DNA from: Mongoliitalea daihaiensis
GTDB taxonomy: Bacteria > Bacteroidota > Bacteroidia > Cytophagales > Cyclobacteriaceae
Length of the DNA: 64,000 nt
NCBI RefSeq assembly: GCF_021596945.1
Contig: NZ_CP063779.1
Coordinates: forward strand, 3,136,001-3,200,000
Direction: 5' to 3'
Below are positions 44,843 to 54,054 of the stretch, in pieces. The translations under genes were made by a program, and so were the position numbers. A model generated the notes under the pieces. It searched no databases. It worked only from the letters and a program-made list of their open reading frames with translations, and was not told where the DNA came from. Every line of letters starts with the position of its first letter. Position 1 is the stretch's first letter.

Positions 44843-45301
44843 ATGGAAAATGGATTTGGGGAGAAATTTAAAAAAAGCTTAACCCTACGACATTACAAGA
44901 GATAGTTTAGATGCTGAGAACGGAATCTAAGCGGAAGAGGAATATGATGTTGTAGGGGAGAAGTGTTTCCATTTTGGAAATAGTTCGATGGAAAAGTATG
45001 TGCAAAAATTGCACACACTGCTAGATTAAAGTATTCAATTATACCCAATGTCTAATTGCAATCGTAGGATTGTTTGATTTTATAAAACTTATATTCCAAA
45101 TGAGTTATGCATTCTATGGCAGCTATGAAAACGTAAAACACGAACGTTAAGATTGTTTTGGTTCCATTTTGATTTTCTCTGTGATTTAAAAAATGAAAAT
45201 GAACTGAATTAAATTTATTGTGGATATGGCAAGAGGTATGATGAGAATACAGAAGTTTTTTACTTATTTAGCAAAGCAAAATAGGGAGAAAACTTTTTGG
45301 A
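44843..45301. other. Intergenic region before hsdR
   Basis: About 460 bases without a gene. It holds the perfect palindrome at 44999-45015 listed separately. No exact TTTG/TAnnTTTG promoter pair for hsdR was found near the start. Confidence 0.5.
44999..45015. promoter_or_regulatory. Perfect 7-3-7 palindrome upstream of the R-M operon
   Basis: TGTGCAA-AAA-TTGCACA is a perfect palindrome with 7-base arms, the typical form of a dimeric repressor or activator site. It lies ~290 bases before hsdR. It resembles but does not equal the TTGCAA operators of the zinc pair (spacing differs). Confidence 0.5.
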
Positions 45302-48277
45302 ATGGATTCAATAGTAAGCGAAGCAACAATCGAATATGGCTTTATCGGAAGGCTACAAGACCTCAAATACACCTACCGAAAGGATATCCGTGACCGCAAG
45401 GCACTTGAACTGAATTTCAGGAAAAAGTTTGAAGCACTCAATAAAGTCAGTCTGACGGATTCGGAATTTGAGCGCTTGAAGGATAAAATCATTCAGCCAG
45501 ATGTTTTCCTTTCTTCCAAGCTGCTTCGCCAAAAAAATGACTTTATCCGGGAGGACGGAACTCCCTTGGCTTTTACCCTAGTCAATATCAAAGACTGGTG
45601 CAAAAACGAATTTGAAGTCATCAATCAGCTTCGGGTCAATTCCCAAAACAGCAGTCACCGCTACGATGTCCTTTTGTTGATCAATGGTATTCCGGTTGTA
45701 CAAATTGAGCTGAAAACCCTGCAAATCAGTCCCAGAAGGGCTATGCAGCAAATCGTGGATTATAAAAGTGATCCCGGTAATGGCTACACCAACTCACTCC
45801 TTTGCTTTGTTCAGTTATTTGTGGTCAGCAATCGAAAAGAGACCTACTACTTCACGAACAATAAAAATCAGCACTTCATCTTCAACGCCGACGAGCAATA
45901 CCTTCCCGTCTACCAATGGGCGAAACCTGACAACAAGAAGGTAACAAACATTGATGACTTTGCGGAAGAGTTTCTGGCCAAGTGCAAACTAGCCGAAATG
46001 ATCAGCAAATACATGGTCTTGGTGGAAGTGGAGCAAAAACTCCTCATCATGCGCCCTTACCAAATTTACGCAGTCAAAGCTATTCTCAACTCCATTTCGG
46101 AAAATCGGGGCAATGGCTACATCTGGCATACGACAGGTTCTGGAAAAACGCTGACTTCCTTCAAGGCTTCCACCCTGCTTAAGGACAATCCCAATATTGC
46201 CAAATGCCTGTTTGTCGTGGATCGAAAGGACTTGGACCGACAAACGCGGGAAGAGTTCAACCGCTTTCAGAAAGACTGCGTCGAGGAAAATACCCATACC
46301 AGTACTTTGGTCCGCAGGATGCTTTCTGATGATCACGCGAATAAGGTCATCGTCACCACCATCCAAAAATTGGGCTTGGCGCTTGATCCCAACAACCCCA
46401 AAAACTACAAAGAAAAGCTTGCTCCACTGAGCAAAAAGCGCCTGGTCTTTATCTTCGACGAATGTCATCGCTCCCAGTTTGGGGATAATCACAAGGCCAT
46501 CAAGGATTTTTTCCCGAATGCCCAACTCTTTGGATTTACCGGCACGCCTATTTTTGAAGAAAATGCCAATTACAAGCAGATCGATGGGACAGTGGGAAGC
46601 TACGTGACCACTAAGGATATTTTCCAAAACGAATTACCCAAATACACCATTACCAATGCCATCGAAGATCAGAATGTCCTGCGATTCCATGTCGATTACT
46701 TCAAGCGAGATGGGAAAAATCTCCCTACCGTCAATGACCCTGCAACCAAGCAGGCCATTATCGAAGCAATTCTGGAAAAACATGAGGCAGCCACGAACTT
46801 CAGGAAATTCAATGCCTTCTTGGCGACCAACTCGATCAATGATGCCAACGAGTACTATCACCTATTCAAAGCCATCCAAGCGCAACGGTTGGCGACCAAT
46901 GAAGAATACCGACCATTAAACATCGCCTGTGTATTTTCACCTCCGGCAGAAGGAAACAAGGATGTGCAGCAGATTCAGGAAGATCTTCCAACGGAAAAAG
47001 CCGACAACCAAGTCGCTCCTGAAGAGAAAAAACTGGCGCTCAAAGGCATCATCAACGACTACAACGAGCAGTATGGCACGAATCACTCCATCGGGGAATT
47101 TGACAAATACTACCAGGATGTGCAGCAGCGGATCAAAGACCAAAAGTATCCCAACTCCGATGTGCCCCACTCCAAAAAAATTGACTTGGTAATCGTCGTG
47201 GATATGCTCCTGACAGGTTTTGATTCCAAATACCTGAATACCCTCTACGTGGACAAAAACCTCAAGTATCACGGCTTGATTCAGGCTTTTTCCCGTACCA
47301 ACCGGATTCTCAATGGAAGCAAGCCACATGGTCAGGTGATGGATTTTCGGGGTCAGCAGAAAAATGTGGAAGATGCCATCGCCCTCTTTTCAGGAGGTGA
47401 TATGGACAAAGCCAAAGAAATCTGGCTGGCGGAACCTGCTCCCAAAGTCTTTGAGAAATTTGGAAAAGCCTTGGAAGAGCTTACTAATTTAATGAAGTCT
47501 CATGGGGTAGAATGCAAGGCGGAGGAAGTGGCTAACCTCAAGGGAGATATCGCGCGGGCTCAGTTTATCGAAAAGTTCAAGGAGGTGCAGCGACTCAAAA
47601 CCCAACTGGACCAATACACCGACCTCACCCCTGAAATCAAGGAACAAATCGAAAGCACCTTGCCGGAGGAAGAACTACGATCCTTTAAATCCGCATATTT
47701 GGAAACAGCCAAGCGGCTCAAAGGCAAACAGGATGAGGGCGGAGAGGACACTCCTCCGGAGGTGGATGCCCTGGATTTCAACTTAGTGCTGTTCGCCTCG
47801 GCAGTGGTGGACTACGACTACATCATGGGTCTGATCGCCAAGTACACGCAAAACAAGCCTTCCAAGCAGAAGATGACCCGGGAGCAACTGATCAACTTGC
47901 TCGGTTCAAGTGCCAATCTGATGGATGAGCGGGAAGATATCACCGAATACATCAATAGTCTGCAAGTCGGTAAGGGTCTAAATGAAAAGGAAATCAAATC
48001 CGGCTACGAACGCTTCAAAAAGGAGAAATCCGAAAAGATCCTTCTTGAAATCGCCGACACCCACGGACTAGACTTTGATGCCCTGCAAGCCTTTGTTTCG
48101 GCAATTCTCAACCGAATGATCTTCGACGGGGATCGGCTGAGCGAACTGCTTGCCCCCTTGGAACTAGGCTGGAAAGACCGAACCAAAAAAGAACTGGCCC
48201 TGATGGAACAACTGGGACCCTACCTTAAAAAATTGGCCCATGGCCGTGAAATATCTGGATTAGCAGCGTATGAGTAG
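45302..48277 (+). CDS. hsdR: Type I restriction enzyme, R (HsdR) subunit
   Basis: A 991-residue motor-nuclease subunit that translocates and cleaves unmodified DNA. The N-terminal nuclease core has GIPVVQIELKT (E-x-K, ~residues 129-139). The SF2 helicase section includes IWHTTGSGKTLT (Walker A, ~275), FIFDECHRSQFG and FTGTPIFEENA, then VDMLLTGFDSKYLNTLYVDK and QAFSRTNR. The C-terminal helical part contacts HsdM/S. It starts the operon hsdR-hsdS-prrC-like-hsdM and its end overlaps hsdS by eight bases. Base composition looks richer in G+C than the neighbours, which fits horizontal transfer. Confidence 0.96.
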   Translation: MDSIVSEATIEYGFIGRLQDLKYTYRKDIRDRKALELNFRKKFEALNKVSLTDSEFERLKDKIIQPDVFLSSKLLRQKNDFIREDGTPLAFTLVNIKDWCKNEFEVINQLRVNSQNSSHRYDVLLLINGIPVVQIELKTLQISPRRAMQQIVDYKSDPGNGYTNSLLCFVQLFVVSNRKETYYFTNNKNQHFIFNADEQYLPVYQWAKPDNKKVTNIDDFAEEFLAKCKLAEMISKYMVLVEVEQKLLIMRPYQIYAVKAILNSISENRGNGYIWHTTGSGKTLTSFKASTLLKDNPNIAKCLFVVDRKDLDRQTREEFNRFQKDCVEENTHTSTLVRRMLSDDHANKVIVTTIQKLGLALDPNNPKNYKEKLAPLSKKRLVFIFDECHRSQFGDNHKAIKDFFPNAQLFGFTGTPIFEENANYKQIDGTVGSYVTTKDIFQNELPKYTITNAIEDQNVLRFHVDYFKRDGKNLPTVNDPATKQAIIEAILEKHEAATNFRKFNAFLATNSINDANEYYHLFKAIQAQRLATNEEYRPLNIACVFSPPAEGNKDVQQIQEDLPTEKADNQVAPEEKKLALKGIINDYNEQYGTNHSIGEFDKYYQDVQQRIKDQKYPNSDVPHSKKIDLVIVVDMLLTGFDSKYLNTLYVDKNLKYHGLIQAFSRTNRILNGSKPHGQVMDFRGQQKNVEDAIALFSGGDMDKAKEIWLAEPAPKVFEKFGKALEELTNLMKSHGVECKAEEVANLKGDIARAQFIEKFKEVQRLKTQLDQYTDLTPEIKEQIESTLPEEELRSFKSAYLETAKRLKGKQDEGGEDTPPEVDALDFNLVLFASAVVDYDYIMGLIAKYTQNKPSKQKMTREQLINLLGSSANLMDEREDITEYINSLQVGKGLNEKEIKSGYERFKKEKSEKILLEIADTHGLDFDALQAFVSAILNRMIFDGDRLSELLAPLELGWKDRTKKELALMEQLGPYLKKLAHGREISGLAAYE

Positions 48278-49556
48278 TATTAAAAGAAAAGGCCTGACCC
48301 CAAATTTGAGGTTTCCTGAATTTCTTTCGGAACCTGAATGGGATTTACCAGAATTAGAAGAAATCTCTGATCGAATCCAGGAAAAAGCTGGAGATTCTGA
48401 ACTTGAAACTATAAGTATTTCTGCAGGAATAGGCTTTGTATCTCAAAAGGAAAAGTTTAGCAGAGATATTTCAGGACAACAATACAAAAACTATATAAAG
48501 CTAAAGAAAGGAGAATTCGCCTATAATAAAGGAAACTCGAAAAAATTTCCACAAGGGTGTATTTACAAGTTAAAGGAGTATAATGAAGGAGCAGCACCAA
48601 ATTCATTTATCTGTTTTCGATTTAAACCAAGTGTGGTTCCTGATTTTTATCAAGGCTACTTTGAAAGCAATTTTCATGGGAAACAGCTTACCAAATACAT
48701 AACAAGTGGTGCCCGGATGGATGGACTTTTAAATATTAGTCCTGCCAACTTTTTCAAAATAATTCTTCCAACACCATCCAAAAAAGAAGAACAACAAAAA
48801 ATCGCCGATTGTCTTTCTTCCTTGGATGAGTTGATTCAGGCGGAGACGGAGCGCTTGGAAGGCCTCCAAGCCCATAAAAAGGGCCTGATGCAGCAGCTCT
48901 TCCCTGCCGATGGAGAAACGGTACCCAAACTTCGATTTCCGGAATTTAAGGATAGTGGGGAGTGGGTGATAAAAAGTGTAAAAGATAATATTGATTTGAT
49001 TACAGGAATTCCAATTAAAAGTGAAGATATCACGGATGATACATCAGGAGTTTCTATTCTCAGGGGAATAAATATCACTGAGGGACAGATTCGGCATTCA
49101 ATTGAAATTGATAAATATTACAAAGGAGATAATATAGGACTTGATAAATACTTTTTGGCAGAAAATGATATTGTTATAGGAATGGATGGTTCTAAAGTTG
49201 GAAAAAATGTTGCTCAAATAACTAGGAATGATCAAGGATCTATTTTGATCCAAAGAGTTGCCAGAATTAGGGCTAAAAATTCTGATTTAGACTATATGTA
49301 TCAAAATTTTCTATCACAAAGATTTAGAGACTATGTTGACAAAGTAAATACGAGTTCAGGAATTCCTCACATAAGTTCAAAACAAATTGATGATTTTGAA
49401 ATTGGATTTCCTCCTAAAATACAGGAGCAAGAAAAAATATCTTCCTTTCTTAAACTAATTGATAGTTCCATCAATTCACAATCAGAAAAAATCGAATCCC
49501 TAAAATCACATAAAAAAGGATTACTTCAGCAATTGTTTCCTCAATTAGAGTCTTAA
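48270..49556 (+). CDS. hsdS: Type I specificity (HsdS) subunit, two target-recognition domains
   Basis: A 428-residue specificity subunit with two target recognition domains (about residues 20-180 and 225-400), each followed by a conserved helix ending in the repeated segment HKKGLxQQLFP (KKGLMQQLFP centrally, KKGLLQQLFP at the C-terminus). These repeats are the central and distal spacer helices. The TRD-coding parts are markedly more AT-rich than the central spacer (about 48830-48950), the usual sign of TRD exchange. The start overlaps hsdR; the stop is one base before the next start. Confidence 0.95.
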   Translation: MSSIKRKGLTPNLRFPEFLSEPEWDLPELEEISDRIQEKAGDSELETISISAGIGFVSQKEKFSRDISGQQYKNYIKLKKGEFAYNKGNSKKFPQGCIYKLKEYNEGAAPNSFICFRFKPSVVPDFYQGYFESNFHGKQLTKYITSGARMDGLLNISPANFFKIILPTPSKKEEQQKIADCLSSLDELIQAETERLEGLQAHKKGLMQQLFPADGETVPKLRFPEFKDSGEWVIKSVKDNIDLITGIPIKSEDITDDTSGVSILRGINITEGQIRHSIEIDKYYKGDNIGLDKYFLAENDIVIGMDGSKVGKNVAQITRNDQGSILIQRVARIRAKNSDLDYMYQNFLSQRFRDYVDKVNTSSGIPHISSKQIDDFEIGFPPKIQEQEKISSFLKLIDSSINSQSEKIESLKSHKKGLLQQLFPQLES

Positions 49557-49557
49557 T

Positions 49558-50655
49558 ATGCCTAACTCTATTACTTTTTATCCTTCCCTTACCGATCTAG
49601 CTTCTCATTTAAGAGGTCTAGAAAAGAGCTTTACGTTATTGTTTGCCTATAATGGAACAGGAAAAACCCGGCTCTCCATGGAATTCAAAAATCTAGGAAA
49701 GACCGAGGATTCGGCTGATACCCTTTATTTTAATGCCTTTACTGAGGACTTATTTTCTTGGGATAATGATCTGGAAAATGATACCGAACGAGTGCTTCAA
49801 TTGAATCCCAATTCTCGATTTTTTGAAGGTCTCCAAGACTTGGAAATGGAAAACCGGATCAAACCACTTCTTCTGAAATATGCTGATTTTGATTTCTTTA
49901 TCGATTATGAAAACTGGAAAGTAAAATTTGTCAGGGAAGTTCGGGTCAATGATGCCACAGAAATCCAAGAAAACATCAAGATCTCTCGAGGGGAAGAGAA
50001 CTTGTTTATCTGGTGTTTCTTTTTGGCAGTTGCCCAGTTGGCAGTGGACAAGCAAGAGTCCTACGATTGGGTAAAGTACATTTACATCGACGATCCTATT
50101 TCCTCGCTGGATGATAACAATGCGATTGCCGTTGCCCACCACTTGGCCAAAATGCTCAAAAATCCTGATAGTGAAGTCAAAACCTTTATCTCTACGCACC
50201 ACGCATTGTTTTTCAATGTGTTGAGCAATGAGTTTCGTGGGGCGAAAAAACTATTTCTCAAAAAAGTAAGAGGGGGCTATGAAATTAAGGATACCACCGA
50301 TACACCTTTTATCTATCACATTTCCTTTATCCAAGAATTAAAAAAAGCAGTGGATGAGGATAGGCTTTATACCTACCATTTCAGCTTGCTTCGAACCATC
50401 TTGGAAAAGGCAGCAAATTTCCATGGATTCACCAAGTTTTCAGATTGCATGGAAATCGATGATCCAGACGATGAAGGCGAGCTTCATTCCAGATTGGTAA
50501 ATATCTTAAATCATGGAGGCTATTCCCTCTTTGAACCCACGGAAATGGTTGAAGAAAACAAGCGATACTTCCGACAGATCTTTTACAACTTTCTCACGAA
50601 CTATAAATTTAACGAAGAACTCTTCGACGAACCAAGTACCTCTACCCCATCATGA
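49558..50655 (+). CDS. PrrC-like anticodon nuclease candidate in R-M operon
   Basis: A 365-residue ABC/AAA-type ATPase with C-terminal domain. Walker A AYNGTGKT (30-37, with Ala for the first Gly), signature ISRGEEN (142-148), Walker B IYIDDP (175-180) with D-loop SSLDD and switch His in FISTHH (214). The C-terminal domain has Arg279, Glu283 and His319, matching the Arg-x3-Glu and later His triad of E. coli PrrC. PrrC lies within a type Ic hsd locus, as here. There is no long coiled coil/zinc hook, so it is not RloC. It would be a latent tRNA-cleaving suicide nuclease. It overlaps hsdM by four bases. Confidence 0.72.
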   Translation: MPNSITFYPSLTDLASHLRGLEKSFTLLFAYNGTGKTRLSMEFKNLGKTEDSADTLYFNAFTEDLFSWDNDLENDTERVLQLNPNSRFFEGLQDLEMENRIKPLLLKYADFDFFIDYENWKVKFVREVRVNDATEIQENIKISRGEENLFIWCFFLAVAQLAVDKQESYDWVKYIYIDDPISSLDDNNAIAVAHHLAKMLKNPDSEVKTFISTHHALFFNVLSNEFRGAKKLFLKKVRGGYEIKDTTDTPFIYHISFIQELKKAVDEDRLYTYHFSLLRTILEKAANFHGFTKFSDCMEIDDPDDEGELHSRLVNILNHGGYSLFEPTEMVEENKRYFRQIFYNFLTNYKFNEELFDEPSTSTPS

Positions 50656-52289
50656 CCAAACAAGACCAAAATCAATTAGGAAAAACCCTTTGGGATATAG
50701 CCGATCAGCTTCGTGGAGCCATGAATGCGGATGATTTCCGGGATTATATGCTTTCCTTTCTCTTTTTGCGCTATCTTTCTGACAATTATGTCGAGGCAGT
50801 CAAAAAAGAATTAGGAAAAGACTATCCAGAAACGCCTGAAGATGTAATGAGGAAATTGAAGGTTTCTTCACCTTTGGAAATTTGGTATAACGAAAATCCT
50901 GATGATATCGAGGCATTTGAATTAATGATGCGTCGTAGAGTGCACTATGTTATAGAACCAAAATACCTTTGGTCGAATATCTCAGAATTGGCACGAACTC
51001 AAGATTCAGAACTGCTTCATATCTTAGAGAAAGGATTCAAATACATCGAAAACCAATCCTTTGACAGCACCTTCCAGGGACTCTTCTCCGAGATTAATCT
51101 GTATTCGGAAAAGTTGGGCAAGAACTATACGGAGCGAAATGAACGCCTGTGCGGGATCATTCAAAAGATTTCAGAAGGAATAGCACAGTTTACTACCTCA
51201 ACCGATACCCTTGGAAATGCCTATGAATATTTAATAGGCCAGTTTGCTTCTGGTTCGGGCAAGAAGGCAGGGGAATTCTATACACCACAGCAGGTTTCAA
51301 CCATCCTCTCGGAGATTGTGGTATTGGATAGCCAAGACCCCGCTTCCGGGAAAAAATCCAAGATCAACAAGGTGCTGGATTTTACCTGTGGTTCGGGTTC
51401 CTTGCTCCTGAATGTACGCCGTCACATGGGAAAAAACGGCATCGGCAAAATCTATGGGCAGGAAAAGAACATCACCACTTACAACCTCGCCCGGATGAAC
51501 ATGCTCCTGCATGGAGTCAAAGACACCGAGTTTGAAATCTTCCACGGCGATACCCTGACCAACGATTGGCCAATATTAAATGAGCAGAACCCAAGCAAAA
51601 AGATTGAGTTTGACGCCATCGTCGCCAATCCTCCTTTTAGCTACCGCTGGGAGCCGAAGGATTCCTTGGCGGAGAATTTCCGATTTAAGAATTATGGCCT
51701 GGCACCGAAGTCAGCGGCAGATTTCGCCTTTTTGCTCCATGGGTTTCACTTCCTGAGTATGGAAGGAACCATGGCAATAATCCTTCCTCATGGGGTTTTG
51801 TTCCGGGGAGGAGCCGAAGAACGCATCCGAACCAAGTTGCTGAAAGACGGGCATATCGATACCGTCATCGGCCTTCCTGCAAACCTGTTTTTCTCCACCG
51901 GGATTCCGGTTTGTATTCTTGTCCTGAAGCGTTGCAAGCGGTTTGAAGACGTTTTGTTTATTAATGCTGCTGAGCATTACGAAAAAGGAAAGCGACAAAA
52001 CGTCTTGAGAGAAGGGAAAGGTCAAGAACCTAACGACATCAAGAAAATCGTGGAGACCTATCAGTTCCGAAAGGAAGAGGAACAGTACTCCCGACGGGTC
52101 TCCATGGAGGAAATTGAGAAAAACGATTGGAATCTCAATATCTCCCGCTATGTGAGCACCACACAAGCCGAAGAGATCATTGATTTAGAAGAAGTTCATG
52201 ATAGACTAGTCGATATCAACCGAAGATCCAAGGAGGCAAGGGAGAAGCATAACAAGTTTTTGAGGGAGTTGGGGTTGAGGGAGATATGA
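50652..52289 (+). CDS. hsdM: Type I DNA methyltransferase (HsdM) subunit
   Basis: A 545-residue N6-adenine methyltransferase subunit. Motif I LDFTCGSGSLLLN (about residues 241-253) binds AdoMet, and motif IV NPPF (about 325) is catalytic, in DAIVANPPFSYRW. The N-terminal helical domain contains MNADDFRDYMLSFLFLRYLSDNYV. The C-terminal region contacts HsdS. It makes the modification enzyme with HsdS and the full restriction complex with HsdR. The ATG overlaps the stop of the PrrC-like gene. Confidence 0.97.
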   Translation: MTKQDQNQLGKTLWDIADQLRGAMNADDFRDYMLSFLFLRYLSDNYVEAVKKELGKDYPETPEDVMRKLKVSSPLEIWYNENPDDIEAFELMMRRRVHYVIEPKYLWSNISELARTQDSELLHILEKGFKYIENQSFDSTFQGLFSEINLYSEKLGKNYTERNERLCGIIQKISEGIAQFTTSTDTLGNAYEYLIGQFASGSGKKAGEFYTPQQVSTILSEIVVLDSQDPASGKKSKINKVLDFTCGSGSLLLNVRRHMGKNGIGKIYGQEKNITTYNLARMNMLLHGVKDTEFEIFHGDTLTNDWPILNEQNPSKKIEFDAIVANPPFSYRWEPKDSLAENFRFKNYGLAPKSAADFAFLLHGFHFLSMEGTMAIILPHGVLFRGGAEERIRTKLLKDGHIDTVIGLPANLFFSTGIPVCILVLKRCKRFEDVLFINAAEHYEKGKRQNVLREGKGQEPNDIKKIVETYQFRKEEEQYSRRVSMEEIEKNDWNLNISRYVSTTQAEEIIDLEEVHDRLVDINRRSKEAREKHNKFLRELGLREI

Positions 52290-52409
52290 AATATGTGATG
52301 GGCAGACTTAAAATGTAAAAATATTTTCAGATTTGGATTCCCAATCGATTAAAAAATTTTTTTAGTTGTATTTTTAGGGAAGTTTAAACCGGTTTATCTA
52401 GTTACAAGA

Positions 52410-53813
52410 ATGAAAATAGATTTTTCAAAAATATCAGTAGCCCAAATGCTGGAAAAAATTGGAGCTGGAAAGCACATTCCAGGTTCAGGAAGTTCGGCCG
52501 CTTTGCAAGTGATGGTTAATGCGCAACTGCTCTTAACAGTCATAAAAATAACATTGAAGCCGAATAAAAAAGAAAAGTATGGTCATGAGTGGGCTCAAAT
52601 GCAGGTTTTAAAGGAGAAAATTGAAAATGTGTATATACCACGACTAAACCAGCTTTTTCATGATGATTACATTGTATTTGACGAAGTAATAAAGACTCGG
52701 AAACTTCGTGACCATCTGAAATCTGAAATTGAGGAAGGAATTCCTAACAAGTTTCTTAAGGTAAAATCCAAGTTAGACCAAGATCATCTTTCAGCTACAA
52801 AAATTGTAATTGAGATCGCAAAGCTATCTCATGAAATTGCTAGAGAGGGGCTTTATGTTTTTTTGAATGGTTTTAAGGGTGCGAGAGGAGACTCAGCATT
52901 GGCAATCCAAAACTCCCTTTCAGTAATTATTGGTAGCCTGCATATTGCCGAATTAAACCTTAGGCAGCTTATCGGACACGAAGAGTTTGATGACCTTGAG
53001 TTGGAGATTGACAAGATTCGATCAGACTATTTTAAAACCTACTCTGAAGCCCAAATCAAAATAAAGGTCCTTCAAAGACAAATAGAAAAGGCGAAACATT
53101 CTCAGTTTAAAATTGGTAATGTCTTATCCAAGGTAAATGTTAGTGAAATTGAAAAAACGGTTCGGGCATTCCAGTTACAGCTTTTTAATGACTCGACATC
53201 CAAAGACCTTGATTCCGTTACTAATGCTGAGTTAGCTTTTAACTTTTTGGGTTATGATATCAAAAAGGTCCCAAGCCTTGGGGTGTTTAATGATTTTGAT
53301 GGTACAAAAGAGACTGCAGGAGCAATTGACAATGTCAAAAAAATAGTACGGGTAGCAACTAAGTTTTCTCCACCGGTTCAACGATATACAATGGCTCATG
53401 AGCTCGGCCATGCCATTCTTCATCACAATAATTTAAGGTTGCTCCATCGGGATAGAGAATTAGATTCGCGGATTGATAACCCACGAAGAGATTCCATAGA
53501 AGTTCAGGCAGATAAATTCGCTGCTTTTTTCCTTATGCCCCGAAAAGAAATGAAGGCGCAGTTTTTAGCTAGGTTTCATACCGAAAAACTCAAGATAAAT
53601 GAGGATGTGGCATTTCATTTAGGAATCAGTCTCAGTGATTTACAAAAGGAGTACAAAGAAAAAAGGCATCTTTCCCGTTTTATCGCCTCTACCTCCACTT
53701 ATTCAGGTAAATCATTTGATTCTCTTGCCAACCAATTCAAAGTATCTATAGAAGCAATGGCGATTCAAATTGAAGAATTAGATTTAATTGATTTTAAAAG
53801 TATTGGATATTAA
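52410..53813 (+). CDS. FTCD_C-like domain fused to ImmA/IrrE metallopeptidase
   Basis: A 467-residue two-domain protein. The N-terminal ~190 residues resemble the cyclodeaminase/FTCD_C family (SVAQMLEKIGAGKHIPGSGSSAALQ, with GSGSSAA at 25-31 like the family's PGGGSAAA, and a helix SLHIAELNLRQL). A ~50-residue helical linker follows. The C-terminal ~220 residues are ImmA/IrrE-like, with zinc motif HELGH (330-334) and third ligand Glu364 in EVQADKFAAFFLMP. There is no N-terminal helix-turn-helix. It lies 120 bases after hsdM on the same strand. The FTCD_C call is by motif recognition; the ImmA call is firm. Confidence 0.75.
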   Translation: MKIDFSKISVAQMLEKIGAGKHIPGSGSSAALQVMVNAQLLLTVIKITLKPNKKEKYGHEWAQMQVLKEKIENVYIPRLNQLFHDDYIVFDEVIKTRKLRDHLKSEIEEGIPNKFLKVKSKLDQDHLSATKIVIEIAKLSHEIAREGLYVFLNGFKGARGDSALAIQNSLSVIIGSLHIAELNLRQLIGHEEFDDLELEIDKIRSDYFKTYSEAQIKIKVLQRQIEKAKHSQFKIGNVLSKVNVSEIEKTVRAFQLQLFNDSTSKDLDSVTNAELAFNFLGYDIKKVPSLGVFNDFDGTKETAGAIDNVKKIVRVATKFSPPVQRYTMAHELGHAILHHNNLRLLHRDRELDSRIDNPRRDSIEVQADKFAAFFLMPRKEMKAQFLARFHTEKLKINEDVAFHLGISLSDLQKEYKEKRHLSRFIASTSTYSGKSFDSLANQFKVSIEAMAIQIEELDLIDFKSIGY

Positions 53814-53848
53814 TTGCCCAAAATGTAAAAAATCGGCAAAGCCTCAGC

Positions 53849-54049
53849 CTATTGAAAATGAATTAAGTCGCCTCCCCAAATTATTCGGATTCCAAAATTG
53901 TTGACAAATTCAACAGAATAAAACTCTTCACCACCAATGATCTGTCCTGCGCTTTTAATTTGACCACTAGTTCCTATTGGAATATTAATGCCATCAGAGA
54001 AATATTGTGTTTTATTTAAAGTAACCCAATCATTTTTTTGAAACCTCAT
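53849..54049 (-). CDS. Small uncharacterised protein
   Basis: A 66-residue soluble protein (ATG 54049, MRFQKNDWVTLNKTQYF). The sequence alternates Gly/Ile strands (GTSGQIKSAGQIIGGEEFYSVEFV) and looks like a small beta-barrel. It follows the 54055 lipoprotein by 5 bases; a GTG at 54058 overlaps that gene's stop and could initiate instead. No family is recognised. It belongs to the minus-strand cassette with the two lipoproteins. Confidence 0.5.
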   Translation of the reverse strand: MRFQKNDWVTLNKTQYFSDGINIPIGTSGQIKSAGQIIGGEEFYSVEFVNNFGIRIIWGGDLIHFQ

Positions 54050-54054
54050 AGCTA

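Noticed and set aside
49558-50655. RloC assignment for the ATPase in the R-M operon
   Set aside because: The insert between Walker A and signature is only about 100 residues, with no long coiled coil or zinc-hook CxxC, so PrrC-like fits better.
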